Shown here: positions 25,453 through 40,000 of the stretch, in pieces | Layout of the letters: every line of letters begins with the position of its first letter | Position numbering within the stretch: the first letter of the stretch is position 1 | From: Onchocerca lupi | Lineage: Eukaryota; Nematoda; Chromadorea; Rhabditida; Onchocercidae | Assembly (NCBI GenBank): GCA_028564675.1 | Contig: JAOVVO010000023.1 | Coordinates: 1-64,000 of the forward strand | Direction of reading: 5' to 3' | DNA: 64,000 nucleotides | Position numbers and translations under genes: made by a program | The notes under the pieces: model-generated | Database searches by the model: none | What the model was told of the DNA's origin: nothing | Seen by the model: the letters and a program-made list of their open reading frames with translations, nothing else

Positions 25453-26708
25453 TAATCAGTACTGTTGAATCTCCTGAATAATCAAAAGCGGATCACGGTA
25501 GAATCCACTTAACCGTTAATATCTGCTATAAAATTTACCAATAATCTTGATGCTTATTTGCTTCAGAATCACTTAATCCTGAAAGATTCTATATGAAACT
25601 TGGAAGTATGATTATATGAAAAGTGAAAATATACTTGAATCATAACTTGATCACACAGCACTTTAAAATATAATAATGCCCAAGTGTATCCATTTAGCAG
25701 AATTCTTTGTTTTTTCTTCTGTAACTAGCAGACGTTTTATTCAAATTCATGACTAATACAAAAAGTTGCTTAACAAAAAATATATGCATTAGATCTATTA
25801 TAAATACAATTCTTGAAAAGGAATTAATGGAATTTAATACATCTATCAGTTTAAAGTACCATAAAGTTGCGATGAAATTTATTAGATTTTGAAAATTTGC
25901 AAGATAAAAGCAGAAATTTACAATTTTTTTCCATATAATAACTGGGCTATTTTGAAATGATTATTAATTGTCATGTTTTGAATGTCTTTTTATGTTTCTT
26001 ACATAAATCTCTCTATTAAAATGCTGAACTATAGACACAATCTAAAGTCTACTTTTGTAGATCTAAATATAATTCATGTAAATATCGATATCTTCTTATC
26101 TAAGTTCCAATATATCACTATGCAAGTACCAGTATCTTCCTCTGTGATTTTTGATCTTTCAACTCTAATTTTCCCTCAAAGCAACATTTCCTCAACAAAT
26201 CAATCTTAAGTGTCGTCCAACCTAAATCGCAACATATCCTCACGAAATTCCATATCTTATTCATCCGCACTTACCTTCCCGTTCATAAATAAGCATACAC
26301 CACTTGGACTGATAACAGACTTAGCGACCAGCGTCTAGCGACCATGACGAATATTATTAGCACAGTGAATGAAGATGACCACACATGTGTCGAATTTTGT
26401 CTTGCACGAAGAATTCATAGATAAATATACACAGAAGCGGATATTGTTGCGGGGTTAGAGGTCAATGGATTTGACTCGATGGACCATACGCTAATGCAAA
26501 AGTTGGGGATTGGGGTGGTATCTTAAGTTGGGATATAAAGTGTTGGATGTCGTACTATATTTTTAAAAATTTGGATAAGATTTCACTCATAAAACTGAGA
26601 ATTTTGACACTAAGAATTTTTCATTTCGCATTTTCACCTTTTTGGGGTGAAAATTCTGTCTATCATATGCAGTTGATTAAGGATTGTGCATTTCAAAATT
26701 TGGATGAA
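25453..26708. promoter_or_regulatory. Divergent upstream region LEPROT / PHC-like gene
   Basis: This non-coding gap separates two opposite start codons and so should hold both promoters. A less AT-rich patch at about 26270-26420 contains the 9-base word TAGCGACCA twice (26322-26330 and 26336-26344), 14 bases apart. A regulatory role is an inference from position and composition. Confidence 0.35.
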
Positions 26709-29700
26709 ATGAGTGACAATGATTCACCACCAGTACTTACAAAGCAAGCTACGAATAGTATCACTACGACTGCAGACAATTCAGTATCGATCGTGACAAC
26801 GAATACTGGTACCATTACAGTGGCATCTAACAGTAATGACTCCTTTATTAAAACAACAACCATTGTTACATCTTCATCCTCTTCTGTTTCCGATTCAACA
26901 CAGATCACTTCAGGTTGTGGTTCATTTATGTAAATTTTAATATTTGGAGTGAATCATATTAACCTCTACTCCTTTCTATAGATTGCCATCTGCAATTTTC
27001 TTATATTACTTGAATTTTAATTTCTGATTTAGTTCGCATATAAGCCTATTAATTTGCAGGCCTGCTAATTTGAAATTGCAGGTATTTTCCATTAAAGTTA
27101 AGTCTGTTTAAATTTGAACCTTATTTCGTCTCCATCTTAATTCAGTCATTCGTAGTGTTTTGTTCAGTTCAAGTTTCATTTATTGGCTTGAATTAAAATT
27201 TAATGTGATTATATAGTTGTACAACAATTATTACCTGTGAATAGTCAGAGAAGAATTGAGACTTATTTATTTATTCAGCTTCCTCCAACACATCTGTGTT
27301 ATCATCGAGTAAAAACGTAGCATCAGATACTAAAAGTATTACTAACGTTATCACTGGCAGTGGTGGGACAGCAACAGCAGCAGCAGTAACATCAGCAAGT
27401 AGTAGCAATGCTGAAACGACTTCCTCAACATCGTCAACACCACAGTTAGCTCCAAAAAGTCGTCGTAAGCCAACATCTCGTGCAAAAAAAGACTCTATCG
27501 ATAAAACAAAGTAAAATTTCAACTTTGGTTTAAAGTTAATGGGTATAGCAATAGTTTTGTCAGCGTAAAGTGACATAGAATCTGTAATGATCTGATCATC
27601 GAATAATGATTTAGCGAAAAAAAATTTTTGAAAAGATTCATTGCTGCTTCATCCATTACAGGATTCCATTAATTCTTTACGTATTCTAGTGATTGGGATT
27701 TAGTAATATGTCATGGGTTTCTAAATATCATTTCGCATTTCAAGCCTTTTTTATAATACATTGAAGATCTTTTTACGCCTATACTGACAAATAAAATTCT
27801 TAGTTAAAGAAACTGTGATACCATACCAGTCAATTAGAACTTCATTGCTTTCAATTTAAAATTTAGTGGACTGCTAAAGTTTATACTTCAAGGCCATTTT
27901 ATACTTGTTTTTTTCGTAGGTTAACTTTTTTTTTTCAGAACTTCTACAGTTGTTAGTTCATCCTCTGCTGCGCAAATGGTTCCACAAGCACCGTTAATGC
28001 TAACTTCTGCATCGGTAATTTTCTTCTAGTATTGCATGAACAGTTGATAATTTTTATATTTTCAGTGCATCTCTTTTTAGGGAGACCAATTTTATAATTT
28101 TAATTTTACAATTTTTTTCAATTAAATTCAATCTACTATTACAAATTTCTTCAATTTCTGATTTTTTTTTTTTTTTTTGAATTTCCTTCTTTTTATTTTC
28201 TATTTCTTATATCCAAGGCGTAATACGTTTAAGGCACAAAAAACATTATGTTGATATGATGGTTCTGTTAATTTATTTAATTTTCGTTAGCTTTAATAAC
28301 TAAGATTAGACATGGGACTTTAAAAGGGATTATTTTAACATAAAGAAATGGAAGTATAGGTCAGGATTTTGATTGTTTATTAGCAAATTTTCCGATTTTG
28401 GTTGTTTATCGGCAAGTTATTCAGCCTGGACAATTTATGCTTGTTCATCATAATGGCCAATGCTACATGATGTCGGCTACGCAATATTTCGGTACAAATC
28501 AACAAGTTGCTGCTGTTAGACCAGTAATTTCTAGCAATTTTCCAAGCAATTTTCTAATCAATTGGAATTTTTTTCTTTTTTTGCATCAAGTTTATTTATT
28601 GTATCACTTTCGTTTCCTTTCGATTTTCGCACGGCTTTCATTATTCTAATGCTTTTTTCATTTCAAATTCTTCAAATTTAATTTTATAAAAGAATTAGCC
28701 TTAGCGTGTTGCTCATTCCATTTGAGATTTACGATTCTCACTGTGCTCTTCTGTTCATCTTTTTTTTTTCTCTTTTACTAATTTAGTTTTCATTTCATTT
28801 GCAGCAGCAGCAACAGCATCAGCAACTTTCTGCACCAGCAACATCATGCACTACTACCATTACCACTTCGGCACAAGATTTCTTTAAAGTGGTACAACAG
28901 CAACAAGCGACAAATACTGTGACTGCCGCCCAGCAGTTCTCACAGCAACAAAATCGTCATACGCACTCGGCATGAATTTAGTTTTTTTTTTTTTTTTGTT
29001 TCACCTCACATCATTTTTTTTGCATGCATTTTTATTTCATGAGACTGTTTTTGGCCAAGTTCTATACAATTTTAATCGTTTGATTCGAAATTTTTTGTTA
29101 CATATTCATGAATGGTAAATATTTCTTTTTCTTTCTTTTTTTGGTATCTCAACAATAAAGAATGTTAAAATTATGGAGCTAAATAGAAAAATTAGAGGCA
29201 AAAATGATAGTACAATAATATGTTTTCGTTCAAGCTTGACTGTTTGACAAATTTAAATAGATGGAAAAAATGCATGCATTAATAGAAGTTTATTTTATTT
29301 TTCTTGGATTTTCATTGAAGGTTGACGACTTTTAACAAATTTTAGTCGCATTATTAAGTCACCCATTTTCTGGCTGATTTTTTTGCCTATTAAACCGCCT
29401 ATTTTTTTACGATCCGTGTTTTTGTACAGTGAAGTCCATCGTTTTTGTGACTCATAAACTCCTGTATTAAATGGATTTTTCTGCTTCTTTTCTAATTTTG
29501 TAATTTTGTTTCTCTTCTTTATTTTGTATTCTATAAATATTTCTTTTTTTAAAAGCTATTCTTATTATCTTTTGATTTCTAATTTTTTTCCTTTTTTTTT
29601 AGGGAAAAGATATTGAAATTTTGAGAAATCTTGGAAGTTTATTCTCCTAAAGCATAATTCGGAGTCTGGGCATTTAAAATATTAGTCGTAAGTAGCAAAA

Positions 29701-32700
29701 TTAACCAGCAATAGCAATATACTTGAAATGATGGCTCCCAGCATTTGTCCGATAAAGCTTTAAAGACTTTTAGAAATTTTACGTAGAGAAGTATAAACTA
29801 TGTAAAACATTTTCATCCGTAAATTTTTTGTTTTCATGTTACAGATGTCTTCACAGCAACAATACGTACAACCAAGTTTTGTAGCTAGCAGTGCAACATT
29901 GGGACAACTTGCGCGAAGTTTGGCGCCAAAACCAACATTGTCAGGACAAGGACCAGGCATTTTTTATTATTTTGCAACTATCACTATCAATTATATTTAT
30001 TTAAAAATAGAATCATCTATCCTATTAACCACATAAGTGTTTACTAATTTCCTCTATCTGGATTTTTATTTTATCTTGAATAGATCTCTCCCAGACATTC
30101 TGGATAGCCAATAAATGAAATTCAAGATACTTTACATTTTCAAAGTTTCAATTATAATTATTCTAGTTGGAGGACTGGAATGCAGTAAGTAAGCAAGTCT
30201 GAAATAACATTTAACGTATGATTATATTTTATCTTGCTGTGGGAAGAGGATCATATTAAAAGTTCGAATAATTTTGATAAAGATATCATAAATCTTGGTG
30301 ATTTTAGGTATATTTATCGCTATACTTAATCTTCTGCTTATTTAGATATGGATATTGAAATAAAAAACAAAAAAGAAATATGAGTAAAATAGTTCTAAAT
30401 ATTTATATGAGAAGAAAATACTAATTATAACAGATGAAATTCACTGTCAAGACCTAAAATTATTTTCCTGTCATTGCACACAAAAAGGATAAAAAAAAGA
30501 AATTTCAGTTGCTGTAGTAGCAACTAGTACACATATGCTATCAACTACAGTAACGACAACGGTTACCACAACAACATCATCCACTATCGGACAAGGAAAT
30601 GATGCATCCTCAGGACGACCAGCGCAACTGCAACAAACCCATCAACAACTGGGAACGCCGTCCATACAGCAGATGCAACCATCAATGTTTCCGCAAGGTA
30701 TTCATTTTTGTAAATAAATTATCAATTAATTATCAATTCTTGTAAATAAATTATCAAATTAACAATTAATTTCGTGTTTTCTTCGATGATTTTTGATTCA
30801 TAACGGCTAAATTTTCTTCATTATGTTCAACTGCAGTATAAATCATTAGAATAGTTTAATTCAAGATTGCACTGATTTCTATTTTCTACAGTATATCTTT
30901 CAAATTAGACGAAACATATAAGATATATTGTGATGAAACTTTGCATCTTCTTTACTGGATAACAGATCTTATTTAGCATTTCCAGCAATCACTTTAAATT
31001 CATCTTAGGAATCCAACTCCGTACACCACCAGGTTCATCAGGTATTGTCTTCCAGATGCCATCCGGAGCATACACGTATGTCCATCGTAAGTTCGCTTTC
31101 ATTTTTTTTTTTCTTTTCTTTTTTAATTTGCTGTGCACTGTTCCCAGGTATTCTCTTCTTTATTAATTTTTTTTTTTTTTAAATTTCATCTCTGAATTTA
31201 AATTTGAATTAACGGTTGAAATTCAGAGTTGGTTACCCCTCAGCAACGCACCTCTATTGCGATACCTCAACAACAACCAATTCCAGCTTGTATTGGACAA
31301 GCGGTAACAGCAAATCAGCCACAAAATCAACAACAGCAGCAACCTTCACCTACTTCTTCACCTACTCAGAAAGTTACTTCAGCTATAGCTGAGTCGAACA
31401 GTAAACAAACATCAAGTAACATTAGCAAAGAGTCATCAATTATAGAACGAAGAGGAAGTAATGCTTCTCCAACAGCTGATAAAGGTTTTATGTGTTTGAC
31501 ATGTCCTTAAATCAGTTTTAACGATTATGATCAATTAAATAAATAGAAATCCGGAATTATGAATTCTGTTCAAATGATTTTCGCTTTCTGGGGAGTCTTG
31601 AAATCGATGTAAATGATAGGCTGTTTTGTGATATCTAGTATTTTTTTCTGAAATTTAAATCAAATTTTCGAATTTTCTCAAGATATTTTTGTGATCAACT
31701 CTTTGATAGAAAAGATTGGTGGTCTTACACACCTTTTATTAGGTATTCGGGATATATCTGCCCGGAATCATATTTTTTGCATAATAAATTACTCGGAAAG
31801 TTAAAATGTATTTTATAAGCTTCTGAATGTGAGCATAATTCCAGACAGCCAACCACTGGCGCAGATGATTCCAATTCCGCCGACAGCTTCTGTCAAAAAT
31901 ACTGAAACTTTGCCAAAGAATGTCCGAGGAGGTGCAAAGCATGCAGGAAATGGACGAAAAACGAACGCAGTGAAAAGTTAGCTTGTTTTTAAATTTTTAT
32001 TTCAAATGTATTGATTATTTTATCACTTATATTTTCATAGTGTTATACAGTGTAGCACAGCAAGTCCAGGAAATTTTATTCATGATTTAATTTCTCTATA
32101 TATATTTCTATGTCATCTGCTAGTGCTTTTATAAATTAATACATAGAAATAACTAAATTTTACGCATATTGACAGTTTAAAGAAAGTCGATGGGACGGGA
32201 GAGATCAAGGAAAGGGATTTGCGTGTAAAAGTTCGATATAATCAGCTAAATCATTTTAGTTGCAACACCTCAACCAATAGCTCCTACAAATTTGGTACCA
32301 GTTGGTGCTCCAGTTCCGATGATGGTGATGTCTGCTCCGATGCACCAGCTAAGTTCCTTTGGTGGACATGCAGCGGTACCATTCATGGGACCAAATGGAC
32401 AAATCATACATCAACAACTGATCGCGAATGCACCTGTTCCAACGCACCAGATGATACCGGTATTTCAACAGCAGCAACAAAATGCTACTCATTTTCCTAT
32501 TTCTCAATCGGCACCAACTCAAATTCAAGGTTTTTCCTTCCTTAAATTGTCTTGCAAAAGTTTGCGTTTGTCTGATTTTTGTAGCTTCAGGCATTTTCAT
32601 GTTTTTTGCTGTTCGAAATTTAATTTTTTTTTTTTTAATTTCTTAGCCATACCTTTTGCGAAATTCAAATTTCTATGACTCAATTTCATAAGATCGCAAA

Positions 32701-35700
32701 TCACTAAATTTCCTCGATTTTTACATTATCGAAATTTTATCATTGTTAAAAGACGATTTATAGACATAGTTTCTCATGATTCTCAGAAAACAATTGCGGA
32801 TGATGATAACGGTTATATTGATTCTGGAATCGAAAATGAACCTCCACCACTTCTTGTTCAGGGTTATTTTTCCTTTTTTTCTTCTTAATTTTATAAATTA
32901 GACGAAATGGAGAAGTCTCATATTCAAGAGATCTAAATTTCTGATAGTGTTATACTTCCTGCTTTTGCCTAATGAATTTTTGGGATTTATCAGTTTAGAA
33001 AGGATGTTCACTCTGGATTTTAACAGATTGAATTTAATGTCTTACAAGTAGAGGGAAGATTGGTGTCTTTCTGGAGACTCTCACTTTTCTCCTATTGTTT
33101 CTCCTGTTTAAAATCCACCGAAAAAATCCGAAACCACTATAATAAGACAAAAAGGCAAAAATGACTGAAGCATTTCCCTGGATTTAAATTGATAATATTT
33201 CTACTAGATTTGTATAATAAGCCATTATGTGGAGATAATTTATTCCTTATTTATTGCTTTCTAAATCTACCTGATTTGATAACTGGATCAACTTTTATTG
33301 TTGAATTTCAGGTGAGTCGAAAGATGCACTCGATATTCATATGATGTTCACGAGGGAAGCCGAAAAATATTATCAAAAAACAGGTCGAAAAGGCAAAATT
33401 GTTCATTTGATCGAAGGATTTGAAATTGAGGTAAAATGAATTGATTATCCATGAAACTAGTTTATTTTATCAAGATTGCGATCATTGGAAAATAGTCTGT
33501 ATTTTCAGGAATCAGACGAGCCATTTCCATGTGATCCACCTTGCCGTTTAAGTGATTGGCTTTTATCCGAGATAGAAGATAAGAATGGGAGAAAGGTATC
33601 CAAAGAATGTAGATGGAGTACATGTACGTTTATACAAATAATTTTAAATTGTTTTGATCTAGATCAAACATGAATATGGAATAAGTAAGCTAGGAACTTG
33701 GTTTTTAGTTCTGTTATTATAGATTATTTAACCGAAATGAATATGATCGGATGATTCTAAAATCGATGATGAGAGAGGAATAAGAGACAGCCAATATACA
33801 TAATTCGAAGTGATTTGAAAATATTGTATTCAGTTGCTTTAGATTATTTTGTTTGGTGTTACCATGGTTTTAATTTTGAGTCCTAAAATTATAACTTAGC
33901 AAGTTATTTTTGCAGCACCAAAGAAAGTAATCGGTAAGAAAGATACAGAGCCAACATTAGAAATAAATACTGAAAAAGTGGAAGTCAAAAAGGGACGCTC
34001 CAAGTAAGATTCATATTTGAAACCATTCAGCTTATAGAGTGATCAGCTTCTTGTTCATAACTTTTAAGCATACCATCTCTTTTGCAAATAGGATTCAAAT
34101 AGTAGTGGTTTTTATTATTATTATTAATCGTAGGCAGATTCTGACCAATTTTTGTACTGATGTGAAATATTAAAGATTCAAGTGAATTTTTATAGAGCAT
34201 CTCCTACAAAATCTGAAGCATCTAGTGAAAAAGCAGAAAAGAAAACTCGTAAACGCAAAACAAACGAGGTTTGCTTATTTTTGCCTTTTTCTCCAGTATT
34301 GCTGTAATTTTCTTTTTAAATTTAGAAACCGCGAGGACTAACATGAATGGCGTTCCGTTATCAGTTTTAAAGTGATAGAGACTGAGTATGGAGAACAAAA
34401 CAAAAAACGAGTATGCAATTACGCTGAAGAAACTAATGAATTGAAACAAAAGAGTTTAGCAGATCAGTTAATTTACAGCTCGATCGATTGCTGCAAATGG
34501 ATTTTGGACCGTCACATGGACGTCTTTCTGATATTATGCAAAAATCCGTTTATAAACCAACCAAAGAAAACAAAGAAACGCTGCTGCCGCCTCCATTACC
34601 GCCACCAACAAAGAGTTATTTGACAAAGCCAAAGGGGCGGCCGCCTTCTTCATTAGTAGATAAGCAAAAACTGGAAAAAAATGAAATAAGTGAACCGGTA
34701 ATGGAAAGATTTATTATTGAGGATGTTGTGGATATATCGCCTAAAGCTGTAACCAAGAAATGTGAAGGTAATTCCTGTATTTTATTTGAAATACGTTTCA
34801 TTCTGCATAAGCCAGTAGGCAGTGAGTTTTGTAAATAATGTAAGTTCTTAACTGCCAGTAACAAGTTAGTTAATTAGTTATCTGTTAGTATGTTATAACA
34901 TAAAGCGGTATGACACCTTATCAATTCGGAATGGCTGAGTAGTTTACATATTCGCGAGCTATTACTAATTATGACTATAATTTTAATGATGCGACAAATT
35001 CGTGGAGTTTCATCGATTTTCAAGTGTGCTTCATATTTAATTAAAATTCAAGATTTGGAGCTTACTAGTATTAAATTTCTTAGAAAGTCCAGTAACTGCC
35101 GATCAGTCATTGAATTCTTCGAAAAGTAGTGCTGATACAGCAACTGGAAGTTTGTTAATCAGTTTTTCGGATGAAGAGCTTGATACGGAGAGATGTAACT
35201 ATTGCAATGGTTTGCTGCGTCTTAAACGTCTAGAAAATCATCCACAATATTGCTCGAAGAAATGTCGCAAATTATGGAAGAAGAATCCAACAATTAATGA
35301 AGAACAAGGTTTGACTTTTTCTCGTCTCTTAGACTATGTTAGAGAAACTATTAGATTAATATTATTAACGCTGCCTATTGTTAACTGGAATACATAAAAT
35401 ATCTAAAGTCATAATGAGCAAATGTCTTCTACTTTCTATGGAAACTTTGAAATAATTTTCAATTTCTCATATTTGTAACACTTTAATTTTTAGCAGCAAC
35501 AGAAGAGATAGAAGGGCAGAATTTATTTAAAAACTTAAAGTTTATTTCTTTCAGAACTGAGTAAATTCTATTCACAATATGTAAATTGCTATCTCTTATT
35601 GTTTTTAACCGTATGGAAAAATTGGTCTGAGTATTTGGTTCAGTCTTCTCTTTCTATTATTTCTAATTTTTTCTTTATAGTTGCACGCTCATTTAATATA

Positions 35701-37043
35701 TCACCGAGACTGCCAGTTATTCGTTCAACGGATACATCACCCATTAATAAAGACATTGGTCCTACAGTAACAGTGCAAAATCTCAGTATAGTTTCAGAGC
35801 CATCCTCTTCAGGTTTTTAGAATTTTCATTGAGATTTTATATGTATTTTTTTTTATATAGCCAGATTATTGAATTAATTTATGGGAATGGTTGTAACCTC
35901 GCAATATACAGGAAAAATATTTGCATATCATTCGATAAAAATCATAACGTCCAAATTATTGACAGTCTAACCAATTGGTAGTTGAATAAAATGATTAAGG
36001 ATTGTTCAGCTCTCACCGGCAGCTTTTTTTAAGAAAACGATGAATGGTTTTCCGACATGAAGTTGCGCTATATTTGAAAAACATAAGATAGCAGATATCG
36101 CAAATGGCAGTGAGTAAAGATTATTTAAAATTTTCAGATAACTTTTTTTCGGGTAGTACTATTGATCTGCAGCAACGAACACCTCCAACTTTAACGCTGA
36201 AAATGGTCTCACCTCAACAAGCAGAAATCGTGAAATCTCCCCGTGGTTTGTCTACTTCTTACTCGTTGGGTGAATGGAGTAAAATGCCATCAACATCGGT
36301 CTCTCCGGCTATGGCCGTAGCTTCAACAACTGAACATGCACCGATGGATTTCCTTTCGAGGCCAACAAAAACATGGACTGTAAGTAATTTCTTTATTTTA
36401 TGAATGGTGAGTGATGAATTGTTACGTTTCGTGATCTCACTTCGATTTTAAGTTTAAAATGCAGTTGTATAAGATTTATATTGCTACTACACATTGTATT
36501 ATGTTCGTTAAGTAAGCGCTTGTTTGTCATGTAGTTTTTATTTTTAAATTCCAATTGCATTCTGTAGATTATTTCTTGATCATTACTATTATTTAATAAT
36601 TGAAGAATTAGTGAGTTTTATACCTCACTCTGAGTGTTTAGCGATAATTAAGCAAAAGATTAGAGAGGAAATGGTCTCAGTCGGCTGACTGATTTCCTGG
36701 AATACTGTTAATATATTTATGTACACTAACATGAAATCTTGTCTTTGTTATATAGCCTATGATACTAAGTTTGAAGTGGTACCATAATTTGAAATTTAAG
36801 CAGTTCAATAACTTTTCCTTGTTCTAGTGTGATGAAGTGGCAAGCTGGGTGTCATCAGTAACTAGTAATGAAGATTGTGCGAATACTTTCCGTAATCAGG
36901 ATATCGACGGCCAGTCTTTACTGTTATTACCGGATAATGCTCATAATAATTTGGTAACGCTATTGGGATTGAAACTTGGCCCAGTGGTCAAAATTCTTAA
37001 TGCACTCAAAGAATTATCCAGTAAAAGTATCAATGCCTCATAG
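26709..37043 (+). CDS. Polyhomeotic-like Polycomb protein (HD1, FCS zinc finger, SAM)
   Basis: Twenty-one exons close in phase, about 1155 residues: 26709-26913, 27279-27510, 27939-28014, 28365-28523, 28805-28969, 29845-29956, 30509-30697, 31009-31086, 31227-31484, 31845-31976, 32260-32529, 32770-32862, 33312-33430, 33509-33623, 33916-34003, 34196-34268, 34479-34767, 35084-35308, 35681-35812, 36138-36379, 36828-37043. The N-terminal half is Ser/Thr- then Gln-rich. An HD1-like motif (KIVHLIEGFEIEESDEPFP) lies at about 685-703, an FCS zinc finger at 922-945 (C-x2-C, C-x3-C), and a C-terminal SAM at about 1083-1148 (WTCDEVASWVSSV, then DGQSLLLL, KLGPVVKIL). This order is that of PHC/polyhomeotic, a PRC1 subunit whose SAM polymerises to compact chromatin. 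Two introns appear to use GC donors (after 28969 and 29956). The start (ATGAGTGAC) is the most protein-like ATG but is not proven. Confidence 0.85.
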
Positions 37044-40000
37044 TGACTTCACGTTTTGCTTTGTACATACAGTGAAGTTTTAATCACATAATATTATTCA
37101 TTTCTAAATCTTCAAATTAATATTTCATCTCACAACATTCTTCTGAATTATTTGGCTAATAGTTAATTTTTTGAAACTTAATAAAAAAATTATTTTCATG
37201 TTATTTTATTTTCATTTCGTTTGTTTGTCTGTCTGCCCATTTTTTTTTTCTTTTTTATTCTCTCTGCATTTTGTTTTAACCACAAACTTTGTTTTCATAA
37301 TTTACTGTGCATTATTAGATAATTTTTTCTCGGAGTGGAAAACTTCTTCTTATGTTTTTCTGAGCGGACAATTATTAATTGTTTGTTCTTTTTCTCCTAA
37401 AAGAATTTTTGATACTTAAATTTCAAAAGAAATTATCAAGAGTGAAGCTAGAGCACTTTATCTTTGTTTTTCCAATTTTTTCAGAATTTATTTTTAATTC
37501 TTTTAATTTCTTCGGATTATGTCAGAAAAAAATGCAGTTTTTCATGTCTTTTAGAATCCTATTTAACATTTATAATAACCAATCTATGTGCATTTCCTTG
37601 CATTATATGTACCTCATCAACATGAAGTTTCAGTTGCACTACTGAATTTCTAGATTCGGTTTGCGATAAAAGTTTTAGCGATTTTCTCCGGTTAGGGAGA
37701 AGCGAAAAAATTTTTGTCGGAAACTTGCAACACATAATTTACTTTGCTTTATGAAAATTAGAATACAATTACACTTTTCCTCACCATTTCAAAGTACTTC
37801 TCATTTTTAGCCGTTTATCTTCTAATTTTACTGTTTCAATTTGGCATTTTCTGTCTTCATTTCTTGTTATTTCCTGATTTCTGTTATATCCATTTCGGTT
37901 ATTCGGTATTGCCAATTGTCGATAGTGATGTTTCCTTAATATTCTCAATAGTTGGCCATAGAATGTAAGTGCAATATCTGCATGTTTCTAAGTTCAACAA
38001 GTTTATGGAGATTTTTCACCTGCACAAAGTCATATTACTGCTGTCAATCATCATTAGCAATATTTTTTGAGATAAAAAAAAATCTATTGAGAACAATCAA
38101 TTTTGGACTGCTGATGAAAAATTATGGATTTTTTAAAATTTAGAAATATATTGAATTTTCTGTTAAATGCCACCATTAAATATTGAAACCAACTATGGAT
38201 CAAAATTAGAAATAAATGGGAAAGAAAGAGACGAATTCGGAATCATTTCTAGTTGTATAAAATCAAAAACAAAGCAAATGTGTCACTTAAAAAAAAGTCT
38301 TTCCTTAGTATAGGGATTATGTATTAAAAGCTAGCTTTTGGAATTGTTTACTCTGATTTATTGTTTTTATTTTCTTTGTTTTATAAACTTATGTTACTCA
38401 AATAAATTTGAAAAATGTTATCTATTTCTCGTTTCAGTAATGGCTTTTTTCAACCTTTAGTTAAATAAAGCGATAGAATTCCTTCTGTTTTTTGGCGAAA
38501 CGGATGATCAAAATAACTCACTTTTCCAGTCAAATTCTAAATACGGATCTATATCTTGATGGAATTTGCAGTGAGTTTTGTCTTCCTGGCTCAGGATTTT
38601 TGGGTCTTAAGAAAAAAAAAGATCAATGAATTAGGGGATTTTCATCATAAGATGCCCCTTTTTGAAGTATTTGAGAAGAAAGTTGGTAGTTGAAATATAG
38701 TGATAACAGTGATAAGAGTTTATTATTACGCTTTGTTGACGTTTGTCTTCATTTTTGACAATTTCAATGAGAAATTTTATTTCCCTCTTAGATAATGTTT
38801 ATGGACCACTAATCCCAACGGATTATCTTGTATAATTCCATCAGAATCTGGTGAAATGTGAGAAGTGAGGACTATTTATTCATTCAGCTTGAAATCATAT
38901 CAGTAGTTTCCGTTTTTTTGTGGAATAATCCAAGCACAGAAAAATTAAGATATTTTCTGGAGGAGAAAAGAAAAAGTATTTTTTTTTTTTCTATATTTTT
39001 CCTTAATAGAAATCCGTTAATGTAACCAGTGATGATATATTTTTATCAATTATCAAAATATCCTGAAAAATATTATTCTTCCCGAGATACCTTAGCAATA
39101 TTTTGGGATCTACCCAATTTCGACTTATTATTACATGTTCAGTATTCCTTTCCTATTGTAATCGATTGCTGTGCTTTCATCTTATATTCAATAGTTGATT
39201 CTATATTTGAAATGAATGGTTAACTGATGTTTTAAATGTTTTTTTTTTTTTTTTTTCTGATTTATCTTTACATGTCATGGAAGAATGATTTAAAAAAAAA
39301 AAAAAAAAATCACCGGATCAAAAGAAAAGGAATTAAATATTTTTCTCCTTTAAATTCTTTATTGATAAGTCATGTTCTAGTTATTGTTTTAGGTTCAGTA
39401 AAATTTAGAAAAATATTTATGGCATATATGTTATTTTTGCTATAAAATCCAAACCAAGAAATGTTATTATCAGAGAGTCACAATATTCAGATGAACAAAT
39501 CTTGTTGCCACAAAATCTCAACCAATAAATAATTTTATGACAATAACGATTAATCTAAATGTTTTGACATTCGATTTTCTGCAATAATCAGGGAAACAAA
39601 GCTCAAGATATTTTCCAAATTCGGAAATCACTTCTGATTTCCGAAATTAAATTAAAATTTTTTGTAAAATCATCAATCTTCATTTGTGATTGTAAGATTG
39701 AAAATAGATTCTCAAGTACAAATCATTGCTAGGATTGTCATAATCAGGATTTTTGACTGCTGATAAGATAAAGTATGGAGAATTGATGAGTTAAAATCCA
39801 TCTAATATTTCAAAAGTCACACTTTTATACAAGAACATCAAGTTAAATAATTGAAGGAATGAACTGAATAACAGTTCAACTTAAGTAAACAAGAAATTTC
39901 CTAACTTTTCCTCTTCTCGTTTCCTCATTCTTTCAGGGACAAATGTCATACTGGAAATGAAATTATCATACCAGCGGAACATATGTGCATGATTATGATG

